64,000 bases of DNA from Geoalkalibacter ferrihydriticus DSM 17813 (GTDB lineage: Bacteria > Desulfobacterota > Desulfuromonadia > Desulfuromonadales > Geoalkalibacteraceae): the NCBI RefSeq assembly GCF_000820505.1, contig NZ_JWJD01000001.1:993314-1057313 (forward strand), read 5' to 3'. The notes under the pieces are model-generated. The model made no database searches. It was not told where the DNA came from and was given only the letters and a program-made list of their open reading frames with translations. The number at the start of each line of letters is the position of its first letter. The stretch's first letter is position 1. This document shows positions 9,080 through 21,221 of the stretch, piece after piece. The position numbers and the translations under genes were made by a program.

Positions 9080-9850
9080 ATGCAGACTCATACCTCCGAA
9101 GCCATTGTCTTACGTCATGTCGACTACGGCGAAGCCGATCGCATCGTGACCTTCTATGCGCGCGACGTCGGTCTGCTCAAGGGTTTTGCGCGTAACGCAC
9201 GCAGCAGCCGACGACGGTTCGGCGCGGCGCTTGAGCCTTTTGCCGAGGTCCGGGTGCAATGGAAGAAGGCCCGCGGCGAGGGGCTGGTGAGTCTGCAAGA
9301 GGTTGAGCTGGAGGATCTGCGCGCCGCTTTGCGCACCCGTTTGGAGGCTCTGGCCCTGGCGGCTTATGGCTGTGAGCTGGTGGAAGAGTTGTTTGGCGGC
9401 GGCGCGCCGCATCCTGAGGTGTTCGATCTGTTGCGCGCCTTTCTTGACGCGCTGGCGGGCGATGGTGGAGGCCCGGCTGTCTTGAAGCTGCTGTTGGAGT
9501 TGCGGTTGTTGCGGGCGGCAGGGTATGTGCCTCATCTGCTGCATTGTTCTGAATGTGGTTGTGCCGGCGGCGAGGCGGTACTGTTTGCGGCCGCGCGGGG
9601 TGGGCGCCTGTGTCTGGATTGCGGTGGCGAGGCGGTCCTGCGGCTTTCGCCCTTGACCCTGGGTACGCTGGCGCGCTGCCTGAAGACCCCGGATGAGCTG
9701 TTCACCGGATTTCGTTTTGGCGCGCAGACTCTGGACGAGGGCGCGGCGTTGCTGGCCGATGCTCTGCGTCTGCATCTTGTCCGGCCGTTGCGCAGCCAGA
9801 GGTTTCTGGAGCGTTTCACGGCGTTCTGCGCGCCGCGCGAAGTCAGGTAA
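9080..9850 (+). CDS. recO: DNA repair protein RecO
   Basis: 256 residues from the ATG at 9080; an upstream in-frame start at 9050 would add ten residues not seen in the family. RecO acts in RecFOR recombinational repair, binding SSB-coated ssDNA and helping to load RecA. The N-terminal OB-fold begins with the typical EAIVLRHVDYGEADRIV segment, followed by a helical middle domain. A four-cysteine zinc site (CSECG near residue 155 and CLDCG near 178) is present, as in most RecO proteins. It ends 139 bases before glyQ. Confidence 0.93.
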   Translation: MQTHTSEAIVLRHVDYGEADRIVTFYARDVGLLKGFARNARSSRRRFGAALEPFAEVRVQWKKARGEGLVSLQEVELEDLRAALRTRLEALALAAYGCELVEELFGGGAPHPEVFDLLRAFLDALAGDGGGPAVLKLLLELRLLRAAGYVPHLLHCSECGCAGGEAVLFAAARGGRLCLDCGGEAVLRLSPLTLGTLARCLKTPDELFTGFRFGAQTLDEGAALLADALRLHLVRPLRSQRFLERFTAFCAPREVR

Positions 9851-9877
9851 AATGGGATTTTGCCGAGGTTTTCGTCC

Positions 9878-9906
9878 TTGACAGCTCCATTTTTGTGGGC
9901 TACCCT
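9878..9906 (+). promoter_or_regulatory. Candidate promoter for glyQS
   Basis: TTGACA at 9878-9883, 17-bp spacer, TACCCT at 9901-9906. The -35 box is consensus; the -10 box matches at only three of six bases. Confidence 0.4.
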
Positions 9907-9924
9907 TTTCCACCTGTTCTTTTT

Positions 9925-9937
9925 GTATACAGTATAC
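9925..9937. promoter_or_regulatory. Palindromic operator-like site before glyQ
   Basis: GTATAC-A-GTATAC, a perfect 13-base inverted repeat, flanked by T-rich sequence. It lies just downstream of the candidate glyQS promoter, where a repressor site would be expected. The binding factor is unknown. Confidence 0.4.
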
Positions 9938-9989
9938 GAATTTTTGCGTCGGAGCGGACGCAAACATCTTGATTTTTCCTGGAGGCAGC

Positions 9990-10862
9990 GTGACTTTTCA
10001 AGAATTGATCCTGGCTCTGCAGAACTACTGGGCCGAGCAGGGTTGCATCATCCAGCAGCCCTATGACCTGGAGAAGGGCGCCGGCACCTTCAATCCCGCC
10101 ACTTTTCTGCGCGTTCTCGGGCCGGAACCCTGGAACGTCGCTTACGTCGAACCCTCGCGCCGGCCGACCGATGGGCGCTACGGCGAAAATCCCAACCGCC
10201 TGCAGCATTACTATCAGTTCCAGGTCATCCTCAAGCCCTCGCCCATGAATATCCAGGATCTGTATCTTGATTCCCTGCGCAGTTTCGGTATCGACCCGGC
10301 GAAGCACGACATCCGCTTCGTCGAGGACGACTGGGAATCTCCGACTCTGGGCGCCTGGGGACTGGGCTGGGAAGTGTGGCTCGACGGCATGGAAATTACC
10401 CAGTTCACCTATTTTCAGCAGGCCGGCGGCATCGATCTCAAGCCGGTCTCCGGGGAAATCACCTATGGCATCGAGCGCATCGCCATGTACCTGCAAGGGG
10501 TCGACAATGTCTATGACCTCGAATGGATCAAGGGGATTCGTTACGGCGATGTGCATCACCAGACCGAGGTGGAATTTTCCACCTATAACTTCGAAGTCGC
10601 CGATACGACCATGCTCTTCGCCTTGTTCGGCATGTACGAGAAGGAATGCATCCGCCTGGCGGAAAAAGAGCTGGTGTTTCCCGCCTATGATTTTGTGCTC
10701 AAGTGTTCCCATACGTTCAACCTGCTCGATGCCCGCGGCGCCATTTCCGTCACGGAGCGCGCCAACTACATCGGACGGGTGCGCAACCTGGCGAAACTTT
10801 GCGCCCAGGGCTATGTCGCCCAGCGCGAAAAACTGGGCTACCCGCTGTTGAAGCAGGGGTGA
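9990..10862 (+). CDS. glyQ: Glycyl-tRNA synthetase alpha subunit
   Basis: 290 residues from a GTG start at 9990, preceded by GGAGG at 9981-9985. A more upstream TTG in frame is rejected because GlyQ proteins start with the [18 protein letters not shown] segment. GlyQ is the catalytic class II subunit of the alpha2beta2 enzyme that charges tRNA-Gly. The motifs [28 protein letters not shown] and [17 protein letters not shown] are strongly conserved in the family. The beta subunit gene glyS follows after 70 bases in the same orientation. Confidence 0.97.
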   Translation: MTFQELILALQNYWAEQGCIIQQPYDLEKGAGTFNPATFLRVLGPEPWNVAYVEPSRRPTDGRYGENPNRLQHYYQFQVILKPSPMNIQDLYLDSLRSFGIDPAKHDIRFVEDDWESPTLGAWGLGWEVWLDGMEITQFTYFQQAGGIDLKPVSGEITYGIERIAMYLQGVDNVYDLEWIKGIRYGDVHHQTEVEFSTYNFEVADTTMLFALFGMYEKECIRLAEKELVFPAYDFVLKCSHTFNLLDARGAISVTERANYIGRVRNLAKLCAQGYVAQREKLGYPLLKQG

Positions 10863-10932
10863 GTCCCTGCTTGTTTCCGATTGTGCCTGATGTCCGCTAC
10901 CTGGAACCTGTTATCCACCTTTCGGAGTTTTC

Positions 10933-12999
10933 ATGTCTGCCGAACTCTTTCTTGAAATAGGAACCGAGGAAATCCCCGCCGGTTTTTTGCCCCAGGCCAT
11001 GGCCGATCTGCAACGGCTGATCCGCAAGGAATTCGAGGGGGCGCGTATCAGCTTCGATACGCTGCGCACCTACGCCACGCCCCGGCGCCTGGCTCTGGTC
11101 GTCAGCGGCGTGGCTGCAACCCAGGAGCGCCAGGAACTGAGTCTCATGGGGCCCTCGGTCAAGGTGGCCTTTGACGCCGAAGGCAATCCGACCAAGGCGG
11201 CTATGGGATTCGCCCGCGCCAACGGCGTTGAGGTTGACGCGTTGTCTCGTGCGCAAACGGACAAGGGCGAATACCTGTTCATCGCCAAGGTCATTGAGGG
11301 GCGCCCGACCGCCGAGCTGCTGCCGGAGATGCTGCCGCGTCTGCTGACCGCCATTCCCTTCAAGAAATCCATGCGCTGGAAGGATCTCGATATTCGCTTC
11401 GCGCGCCCGGTGCACTGGATCGTGGCTTTGTTCGAAGGCCAGGTGGTGCCCTTTGCCTTTGGAAATCTGCACAGCGGAAACATTTCCCGCGGGCATCGCT
11501 TTATGGCGCCCGGCACCTTTGCCGTGAGCGGCGAGCAGAACTGGCTGGCCGAATGCGAGCGGCATTTCGTGATGCCCGATCCCCAGCGCCGCCAGGACAT
11601 TATCGCTCGCGAGATCGAGCGGGTCGCGGCCGCCGCAGGCGGGCGCATCAATCCCGATCCGGCGTTGCTCGAAGAAGTCTCCTATCTGGTTGAGTTTCCC
11701 GTGCCCCTGTGCGGCTCTTTCGAAGAAAAATACCTGCAATTGCCCCGTGAACTGCTCATCACCACCATGCGCGAGCATCAACGCTATTTCACCCTGGCCG
11801 GCGCGGACGACCGGCTGCTGCCGCGATTCATCACCATCGCCAACACCGAGCCTCTGGATCCGGAGGTAGTCGTGAAAGGCAACCAGCGGGTTCTGCGGGC
11901 ACGTCTTGACGATGCCATGTTCTTCTGGCAAGAGGATCAGAAAAGCAAACTGGAAGCCCGCCTGGAGGCTCTCAAGAGCGTGGTCTACCAAGCCAAGCTG
12001 GGCACCAGCTATGAGAAGGTCATGCGCTTTAAGGTCATTGCCGAATCTCTCGCGGAAAAATTTGAGCCCCAGGCCAGAGACCTGACCGCGCGCGCCGCCC
12101 TGTTGGCCAAATGCGATCTGGAAACGGGCATGGTCTACGAGTTTCCCGAACTGCAGGGTGTCATGGGCCGCGAGTACGCGCGCCTCGAAGGCGAGGACGC
12201 GCGTGTCTGCACCGCCATCTACGAACATTACCTGCCCCTGCATGCCGGGGGTGAGCTGCCCGCTGACAGCATCGGCGCGTTTATCTCCATCGCCGACAAG
12301 ATCGATACCCTGTGTGGCTGCTTCGGCGTCGGTCTGATTCCCACCGGCACCGCCGACCCCTATGCCCTGCGGCGCAATGCCATCGGCATTCTCAATATCA
12401 TCCTCGACCGCAAATTCCGCCTGTCGATCCCCGAACTGATTGAGCAGAGTCTGGAATTGCTGCGCGAGAAGCTCACCCGCCCCTTTGATGAGGTGCGTGG
12501 CGACGTGGTGGAATTCATTCGCCTGCGGTTCTTCAACATGCTCACCGGGCAGGGTTATCCCCAGGATGTGGTCGACGCGGTCTTGGCGGCAGGTTTTGCC
12601 GAGCCCGTCGATGCCCTGCAGCGGGTCAGGGCACTGGCCGAAATGAAACAGCGCGAAGATTTCGAAGCTCTCGCGGTTGCTTTCAAGCGCGTGGTCAATA
12701 TCATCAAGGGTGGAGTGCCCGAGGCCGTGCGCCCGGAGTTGTTGCAGGCCGATTGTGAAAAGCAGCTGGCGGCGGCGGTGCAGCGTGCCGCCGAGGAGGT
12801 TCGCGCTCTGGTTGGGCAAGGGGACTATGCCGCAGCGCTGCAAGCCGTTGCGGCCTTGCGCCCTCCGGTGGATGCTTTTTTCGACGGGGTCATGGTCATG
12901 GCGGAGGATGCGGCGCTACGCACCAATCGCCTGGCGTTGCTCACCGCGGTGGCTCGTCTATTTGAGGGGATTGCCGACTTTTCACGGATTTCTGATTAA
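10933..12999 (+). CDS. glyS: Glycyl-tRNA synthetase beta subunit
   Basis: 688 residues, the usual GlyS length. The N-terminus ELFLEIGTEEIPAGFLPQA is the family signature. The B3/B4-like and HD-like middle domains and a C-terminal anticodon-binding region follow; TADPYALRRNAIGI near residue 475 is highly conserved. GlyS binds tRNA-Gly for the alpha subunit. A GGAG ribosome site lies about seven bases before the ATG. Co-transcribed with glyQ by position. Confidence 0.97.
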   Translation: MSAELFLEIGTEEIPAGFLPQAMADLQRLIRKEFEGARISFDTLRTYATPRRLALVVSGVAATQERQELSLMGPSVKVAFDAEGNPTKAAMGFARANGVEVDALSRAQTDKGEYLFIAKVIEGRPTAELLPEMLPRLLTAIPFKKSMRWKDLDIRFARPVHWIVALFEGQVVPFAFGNLHSGNISRGHRFMAPGTFAVSGEQNWLAECERHFVMPDPQRRQDIIAREIERVAAAAGGRINPDPALLEEVSYLVEFPVPLCGSFEEKYLQLPRELLITTMREHQRYFTLAGADDRLLPRFITIANTEPLDPEVVVKGNQRVLRARLDDAMFFWQEDQKSKLEARLEALKSVVYQAKLGTSYEKVMRFKVIAESLAEKFEPQARDLTARAALLAKCDLETGMVYEFPELQGVMGREYARLEGEDARVCTAIYEHYLPLHAGGELPADSIGAFISIADKIDTLCGCFGVGLIPTGTADPYALRRNAIGILNIILDRKFRLSIPELIEQSLELLREKLTRPFDEVRGDVVEFIRLRFFNMLTGQGYPQDVVDAVLAAGFAEPVDALQRVRALAEMKQREDFEALAVAFKRVVNIIKGGVPEAVRPELLQADCEKQLAAAVQRAAEEVRALVGQGDYAAALQAVAALRPPVDAFFDGVMVMAEDAALRTNRLALLTAVARLFEGIADFSRISD

Positions 13000-13073
13000 T
13001 TCCAGAGATCGTAGGCGTAGAAGTGGGTCATGGTGGCCCGGCATATCATCACTGAACGAGGAGGAGTAGGTTG

Positions 13074-15737
<2,664 letters not shown>

Positions 15738-15759
15738 AGTTCCTTTCTCGTCTCACCGC

Positions 15760-15789
15760 AAAAGGCCGCCCCGTTCAGGGCGGCCTTTT
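15760..15789 (+). terminator. Intrinsic terminator after ppdK
   Basis: Stem AAGGCCGCCC / GGGCGGCCTT with a short loop, followed by TTTTC, 22 bases after the ppdK stop. Confidence 0.85.
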
Positions 15790-15907
15790 CATTTCGTCCT
15801 GATCCTTGACGGCGCGCCAGGCACAATGGTAAAAGATGTCCCTTTGCATCCGCTCCGCAATGCTGCGGGGGGGAAGCTCCCCAACCGTTTTTTTCTATCG
15901 GAGTCCC

Positions 15908-16342
15908 ATGAGTTCCAGGAATACACCAACCGTCGGCGGTCACATCGATTCCCAATGCACCCGTTGCCGCATGCTGACCAACCATACCGTGGTGGCCATG
16001 GTCGCTGATCGCCCGGTCAAAGTGCAATGCAATACCTGCGGCGGCCTGCATGGCTACCGTGCCCCCAAGGCCGCGCCCAAGGCCCGCGCTGCCGTGCCGC
16101 GCCGGGTTACCGACAAGCCCGCAGCGGCCTCGCGCAGCGCCGATCATGAACAATGGAACAGGGCGGTGGCGGACAAGGACCAGGGTGAGGCGCGTGCCTA
16201 CGGCATGGATGACGTTTTTCGCGCCGATGAACTGATTCGTCACCCCATGTTCGGTCTCGGGGTGGTCACGGCCACCATCAAGCCCAATAAGATGGAAGTG
16301 TTGTTCGAGCAGGGACGTAAGACATTACGCTGTCGCCTTTGA
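15908..16342 (+). CDS. Zinc-ribbon protein with a C-terminal HPxFGxGxV motif
   Basis: 144 residues from the ATG at 15908; the frame is open upstream but there is a GGAG site at about 15900. An N-terminal zinc ribbon is suggested by CTRC near residue 17 and CNTC near 41. A basic, alanine- and proline-rich linker follows, and the C-terminus contains RHPMFGLGVVTATIKPNKME, which resembles the Tudor-like element at the end of UvrD/PcrA helicases and in CarD-related domains that contact RNA polymerase or nucleic acid. I know no named orthologue. A nucleic-acid or RNA-polymerase-associated role is inference. Confidence 0.65.
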   Translation: MSSRNTPTVGGHIDSQCTRCRMLTNHTVVAMVADRPVKVQCNTCGGLHGYRAPKAAPKARAAVPRRVTDKPAAASRSADHEQWNRAVADKDQGEARAYGMDDVFRADELIRHPMFGLGVVTATIKPNKMEVLFEQGRKTLRCRL

Positions 16343-16444
16343 TCCCACGGGGCTGTTCAGTCCGCAGCGCAGATCGCGGCGGCATCCCTTGCGGCAAAAG
16401 GTTCCGACAATGCCTGCGGCCGGACCCAAAAGGCTTTTCGTCCC

Positions 16445-17137
16445 GTGATAATTTCTGATCTCCATCCATGGAATCTGGCGCCGCGAGATGCGGCGGCTTT
16501 GCAGCGGCAACTTGCCGCGCAGGTGGTGGTCAAGGATCATTTGCCGCCTGAGGTCCGCCAGGTGGCCGGGGTCGATGTCTCGTATAAAAAACACGGCAAA
16601 ATGTTTTTTGCGGCCGTCTCGGTGTTGTCGTTCCCCGATCTTGAACCGCTGAGCCGCGCAACCGCGCAGGGACTGTCGGAGTTTCCCTACATTCCGGGCC
16701 TGCTGTCGTTTCGCGAACTCCCCATTGTTCTGGAGGCCTTTCGGCGGTTGCCGCAGGCCCCTGACGTGATCCTGGTGGATGGGCAGGGCATCGCTCACCC
16801 ACGCCGCCTGGGGTTGGCGAGCCACCTCGGTTTGTGGTTGGGGGTGCCGACCATCGGCTGCGCCAAGAGCCGGCTGTGCGGCGAGCATCCGGCGCCGGGG
16901 AAGGATAAAGGCGATGCGGTTCCCTTGCGCGACGGCGAGGACACCCTCGGTACGGTGCTGACCACACGCACGGGCACGCGTCCGCTGTACGTCTCACCCG
17001 GCCACTTGATTGATCAACGCCGGGCGGTGGAAATCACTCTCGCCTGTTGCCGCCGTTATCGCCAGCCCGAACCCACGCGCAGTGCCCACCTCTTGAGCAA
17101 TGAACTGCGGCGCGCCGCCGCGGATTTGCCTTCCTGA
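16445..17137 (+). CDS. nfi: Endonuclease V (deoxyinosine 3' endonuclease)
   Basis: 230 residues from a GTG start. Endonuclease V cleaves the second phosphodiester 3' to deoxyinosine in DNA (or inosine in RNA). Family motifs are all present: GVDVSY near residue 40 with the first catalytic Asp, YIPGLLSFRE near 82, VDGQGIAHPRRLGLASHLG near 112 with the second catalytic Asp, GCAKS near 139 and SPGHLID near 184. No clear ribosome site is seen before the GTG. Stand-alone repair gene between the zinc-ribbon protein and a convergent hydrolase gene. Confidence 0.93.
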   Translation: MIISDLHPWNLAPRDAAALQRQLAAQVVVKDHLPPEVRQVAGVDVSYKKHGKMFFAAVSVLSFPDLEPLSRATAQGLSEFPYIPGLLSFRELPIVLEAFRRLPQAPDVILVDGQGIAHPRRLGLASHLGLWLGVPTIGCAKSRLCGEHPAPGKDKGDAVPLRDGEDTLGTVLTTRTGTRPLYVSPGHLIDQRRAVEITLACCRRYRQPEPTRSAHLLSNELRRAAADLPS

Positions 17138-17145
17138 CTTTCCCC

Positions 17146-17802
17146 TCAGAGTACGCTGACCTCAAGGCTGCCGACCTGCTCAATTTCGGCCCGCAGCCTG
17201 TCTCCAGCGACCACCTCACCGACTCCCGCGGGGGTGCCGGTCAAAATCAGATCCCCCTCTTCCAGAGTGAAAATTCGCGACAGATAGGCGAGGATGTTCG
17301 GAATGCGATGAAGCATCTGACTGGTATGGCCATCCTGGCGCAGCTCTCCATTGACCCACAGGCGGACAGCCAGATTGTGCGGGTCCGAAACCCAGGCCCG
17401 CGGCGCGAAATCGGAAATCGGACAGGAGGTGTCGAAACCCTTGGCGATTTCCCAGGGCAGCCCTTTCTTTTTCAGGCGGTTCTGCACATCACGCAGGGTC
17501 ATGTCGAGGGCCACGCCGTAGCCGGCAATGTGGTTCAAGGCCTCATTTGCGGGAATGTTCTTTCCGTAACGGCCGATGAGCAGCGCCAGTTCCACCTCGT
17601 GCTGGCATTGGCGGGAGTAGGGAGGGATGACGATTTTTTCACCGGCGCGGATAATGCTGGTCGCCGGTTTCATGAAGACCACGGGTTCTTCGGGAACTTC
17701 GTTGCCGAGTTCCTGGATATGCGCGGCATAGTTTCGTCCCAGGCAGATGATCTTGCCGATGGAAAAATTGCGGTTGCTCTCCTGAAGACGCACAGTGATC
17801 AT
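17146..17802 (-). CDS. Fumarylacetoacetate hydrolase (FAH) family protein
   Basis: 218 residues of the single-domain FAH family (FAHD1-like acylpyruvase or oxaloacetate decarboxylase, or 2-hydroxyhepta-2,4-diene-1,7-dioate isomerase). Typical features are the CLGRNYAAHIQELGN segment near residue 21, the metal-ligand acidic HEVELALLIG segment near 68, GYGVALDMTLRDVQ near 94 and the C-terminal LILTGTPAGVG motif. Substrate cannot be set from sequence. Its stop is 8 bases from the convergent endonuclease V gene. Confidence 0.88.
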   Translation of the reverse strand: MITVRLQESNRNFSIGKIICLGRNYAAHIQELGNEVPEEPVVFMKPATSIIRAGEKIVIPPYSRQCQHEVELALLIGRYGKNIPANEALNHIAGYGVALDMTLRDVQNRLKKKGLPWEIAKGFDTSCPISDFAPRAWVSDPHNLAVRLWVNGELRQDGHTSQMLHRIPNILAYLSRIFTLEEGDLILTGTPAGVGEVVAGDRLRAEIEQVGSLEVSVL

Positions 17803-17995
17803 AAGAAGTCATCCTTTGTGGAAAATTCTCAAGAAAATAAGAGTATCCTCTGTTCAGATATAGCATAAGGATCGAGGGTTGCAAGGCAGCTTCCCGCCGC
17901 GGCGGTGCCGTGCTCCGCTGTGGTAAACTCTGACAAGAGCGCTCGCAGACCTCTGAAGATGCGTGACCTTTCCCCATACCCTGAAAGGATGCGGC

Positions 17996-19207
17996 ATGTT
18001 TCTGCCCATCGGTGACCATCCCAATCCCCGCTCGACTCCCTGGGTCAATTACCTCCTGCTCGGAATCAACCTGGCTGTGTGGCTGCTGATTGCACTGCCG
18101 ATGAGCAATGTGCCCCCCGAACTCAATGATCCGGTGCTGCTCGAATTTCTCTATGATCTCGGGGTGCGGGGCGCGGTGCCGGCCCAGGCCATTTTCGATC
18201 AGATCAGTGCCTATGATCTGTTTGTCTACCAGTATGGTTTCCGACCGGCGGATCCTTCACTGCTGACCCTTTTCAGCTCGTTGTTTCTCCACGGGGGATG
18301 GATGCACCTGTTCGGCAACATGCTTTTTCTGTGGATTTTCGGCAACAATGTCGAACACCGTCTGGGGTCCTTGGGCTATCTGGGCTGCTATCTGGGGGCA
18401 GGGGTGGCAGCCACCCTGTTCTTCGCCCTGTTTGTCCCCGATTCCACAACGCCGCTCATCGGTGCCTCCGGCGCGATTTCCGGGGTGCTCGGCTTTTATT
18501 TCCTGTGGTTTCCGCGCAACCTGGTGCGGGTGTTTATTTTCCTCTTTCCCTTTATCGTTACCACGGTGATGGTGCCGGCCCGCCTGGTGCTGGGTTTTTA
18601 TCTGGTCCTCGACAATATCTTGCCGTTTCTGCTGACGCGCGGCGGGGCTGAGTCGGGTGTGGCCTACGGGGCGCATATCGGCGGGTTTCTCGTGGGGTTG
18701 GGATTGGCCTGGGGGCTGGAAAAAGTGCCGGGCCTCAATCTCTGGCGCAGTGAACAGCGCTACCGCAAGGAGAGGGTCGAAGCGTCCGCCGAAAACGACA
18801 CGCGGTTATCTCCTGCGGCTCTTATTCATCATCACCTCATCAACGGGCATCCGCGGCAGGCGGCCGATCTTTACCTGCGCCTGAAGCAGCGCCCTGAGCG
18901 CCTTGGTGTTGATGCCGACGATGTTCTGGCCATCGGCGACCATCTTCTGGCGCAGGGGCGCGATGACCTGGCGCTGCCGGTTTTTCGTCGTTTCATTGCC
19001 GAGCGGCCGGGCGCTGCCGGCCTTGACCGCGCCTTTCTCGGAGCCGGCCAGGCCTTGGAGCGCCATCCTCGGCACATCACCAGCGCCTATCAGTATTTTC
19101 TTCAGGCACTGGATGTGGCGCGCAGCGACGCCGTCAAGGACCAGGCCCGACTGCATCTGCGGGCCATTGAACGCCGGGGCCGGAAGGACAACGGCCGCGC
19201 AGACTGA
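17996..19207 (+). CDS. Rhomboid-family intramembrane serine protease with C-terminal tail
   Basis: 403 residues from the ATG at 17996 (AAAGGA-type site upstream). The rhomboid core covers about residues 15-245: the loop with HGGWMHLFGNMLFLWIFGN near 100, the catalytic serine in GASGAISG near 160 and the catalytic histidine in GAHIGG near 225. The C-terminal 150 residues are soluble and rich in short helices with TPR-like spacing. It cleaves membrane-protein substrates within the inner membrane; substrates are unknown. It ends 7 bases from the convergent TonB-dependent receptor gene. Confidence 0.92.
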   Translation: MFLPIGDHPNPRSTPWVNYLLLGINLAVWLLIALPMSNVPPELNDPVLLEFLYDLGVRGAVPAQAIFDQISAYDLFVYQYGFRPADPSLLTLFSSLFLHGGWMHLFGNMLFLWIFGNNVEHRLGSLGYLGCYLGAGVAATLFFALFVPDSTTPLIGASGAISGVLGFYFLWFPRNLVRVFIFLFPFIVTTVMVPARLVLGFYLVLDNILPFLLTRGGAESGVAYGAHIGGFLVGLGLAWGLEKVPGLNLWRSEQRYRKERVEASAENDTRLSPAALIHHHLINGHPRQAADLYLRLKQRPERLGVDADDVLAIGDHLLAQGRDDLALPVFRRFIAERPGAAGLDRAFLGAGQALERHPRHITSAYQYFLQALDVARSDAVKDQARLHLRAIERRGRKDNGRAD

Positions 19208-19214
19208 GGACGCC

Positions 19215-21221
19215 TCAGAATTTCCAGATCGCCTCGGCAAAGATCTGCCGGCGGACCTCGGTGACGGAATTTTTCAGGAAGCTTTCGACGGGGAACTCCT
19301 GGTGCCGACTATCCAGAAGATTGCGGCCCACAAGGGCAAAAGACAGATTGTCGCGTACCGCCCAGGCCAGCTTGGTGTCGAGTTCGAGATAGGAAGGAAC
19401 GGGACCGCGTTCCAGGGCGTCGACATAGCGCAGCCAGGTATTCAACTCCAGGTTATGGGGCAAGTCCAGCCAGGCACGCAGAGAGGCCTGGTGCCGCGGA
19501 GTTTTTTCCTCGCTGAAATCAAAGTCCTCCTCGCCTAGGCGCGGCTCGACATGCAGCAGAATATAGGAATATGCACCCATGAGACGCAAACGTTCATGCG
19601 CCTGCCAGGACAGGGCCGCCTCTAAACCGTGGGAGCGAGCCTTGGTCTCGCTGTTGCGGGTGGTGAAGAGGGCGTCGAGTGGCGGCAGGGGCGGCGGCAA
19701 GACAAACGCGGCCGGAACCCCTTCAAAATTTCGCAGATCATCGTAAAAATTGAAAAAGGTGGCAAGATCCAAGGAGACCCTGTCGTTCAGCAGACCGCGA
19801 TAGCCGAGTTCGAAGGCCGTGACCTTTTCGGTAGCGATGTTGGTGTTGCCGGCCGAAGTCAGGGGCAAGGGAGGATCAAAGGGCCGTACGGACAGAACGA
19901 TCAGGGCGTCCTCTTCGGTGCGGCTTGGAGTGCGCACTGCCCGCGAGGCCGACAGCCACAGGGAATGGCGGGTGGAGGGAGTCCACAGCAGGCGCAGACT
20001 GGGTTGCACTTCAAGCCCTACGGACTCAAAATGCTCGGCTTTGGCTCCGGCATACAGGGTCAGTCGCTCGGCGACCAGGGGCAGTTCGGCCTGGGCAAAG
20101 GCGCTCAGCAGGTGGTCGGTTTTTTTTGAAGGACGGTAGGTGATGACCTGCCCGCTGTCAATGGCGTCGCGGCTGACGCGGTAACCCAGGCCCCAGGTGA
20201 TGTCCAGCAACGCATTCGGCGCGAATTCGTGCTGAAAATCGAGGTCCAGGGTGGTGCGTCTTTCATCCTCGTCGAGCAGGTTGCGGCGGCGTTGGAAGTG
20301 ATCGACATAAGCCTGGAGGCGGTAACGCGTGGAATCATCAGTTTCCCAGGAGCGCCGTGCCAGCAGAAATCCGCCATCGGTTTCGGTCGGTTCGTCGTTG
20401 AGTCGCGCGAAAGGCGCTGTAAAAAGAGGCTCGGTGCGCAGGGCTCCGGCGCGGGTCTGGTGCGCCTCGCCCTGCAGGGTGAACTGCTCACCGGCCGCCG
20501 GGTACCAGTCGCTGCGAAATCCGCCGCGCAGGCTGTCCCAATCGCCCTCTGCCGTTTCACCCGGCAATCCATGATGGCGAGTACGGTCGAAGTACTTCAC
20601 AAACCCGCGCCAGTAGAAATTGTCGCCCGTTTTGCCGCCGTAGCGTAGCGCCCCGCTGCCGCGCTCGAGATTTCCCGCGCGCGCCGTGGCCAGGCCGCCC
20701 TGGGTGTCGCGGGCGCTTTTGGTGATGATGTTGACGATACCGTTGACCGCATTGGCGCCCCACAGGCTGCCGCCGGGGCCACGGATGACCTCGATGCGCT
20801 CGATGTCCTCCATCAGGGTGTCCTGGATGTCCCAGTAGACCCCGGAGAAGGTCGGGGTGTAGACGCTGCGTCCATCGATGAGCACCAAAAGTTTGTTGGC
20901 GAAACGACCATTGAAGCCGCGTGCACTGACCGCCCACTTGTTGCCGTCGATGTGCGCGACATGCATGCCGGGTACCATGCGTAACACATCAGGAATGGTG
21001 ACGGCGCCCGAGCGTCTGATGTCATCGGCGGTGATGACAAAGACGGCAGCCGGCGTCTGAGAGAGGCGCTGAGGTGTTTTGGCCTGGGTGGTGACTTCCA
21101 TGGCCATCAGTTCTTCGAGGGAAAAATCGGTCAGAGGTTTTCCGGCGCCCAACGCCAGGGACGCGCAGAGGAGCACGACGAGTAAATTCAGTCCACGAAA
21201 AACAATCAGAGGGTAATTCAT
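19215..21221 (-). CDS. TonB-dependent outer-membrane receptor (second of the operon)
   Basis: 668 residues with a signal peptide (about 1-26). The mature N-terminus FSLEELMAMEVTTQAK precedes the plug domain (about 50-165, with DDIRRSGAVTIPDVLRMVPG and the GGSLWGANAVNGIVNIIT segment), then a 22-strand-type beta-barrel ending in an aromatic residue (Phe). Such receptors import chelated metals, cofactors or sugars with TonB energy. The substrate is not evident. The start codon directly abuts the stop of the histidine kinase gene, so translation is probably coupled. Similar in architecture to the first receptor of the operon. Confidence 0.92.
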   Translation of the reverse strand: MNYPLIVFRGLNLLVVLLCASLALGAGKPLTDFSLEELMAMEVTTQAKTPQRLSQTPAAVFVITADDIRRSGAVTIPDVLRMVPGMHVAHIDGNKWAVSARGFNGRFANKLLVLIDGRSVYTPTFSGVYWDIQDTLMEDIERIEVIRGPGGSLWGANAVNGIVNIITKSARDTQGGLATARAGNLERGSGALRYGGKTGDNFYWRGFVKYFDRTRHHGLPGETAEGDWDSLRGGFRSDWYPAAGEQFTLQGEAHQTRAGALRTEPLFTAPFARLNDEPTETDGGFLLARRSWETDDSTRYRLQAYVDHFQRRRNLLDEDERRTTLDLDFQHEFAPNALLDITWGLGYRVSRDAIDSGQVITYRPSKKTDHLLSAFAQAELPLVAERLTLYAGAKAEHFESVGLEVQPSLRLLWTPSTRHSLWLSASRAVRTPSRTEEDALIVLSVRPFDPPLPLTSAGNTNIATEKVTAFELGYRGLLNDRVSLDLATFFNFYDDLRNFEGVPAAFVLPPPLPPLDALFTTRNSETKARSHGLEAALSWQAHERLRLMGAYSYILLHVEPRLGEEDFDFSEEKTPRHQASLRAWLDLPHNLELNTWLRYVDALERGPVPSYLELDTKLAWAVRDNLSFALVGRNLLDSRHQEFPVESFLKNSVTEVRRQIFAEAIWKF

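Noticed and set aside
10897-12843. Long open frame antisense to glyS
   Set aside because: glyS is unambiguous; the antisense product has no known family.
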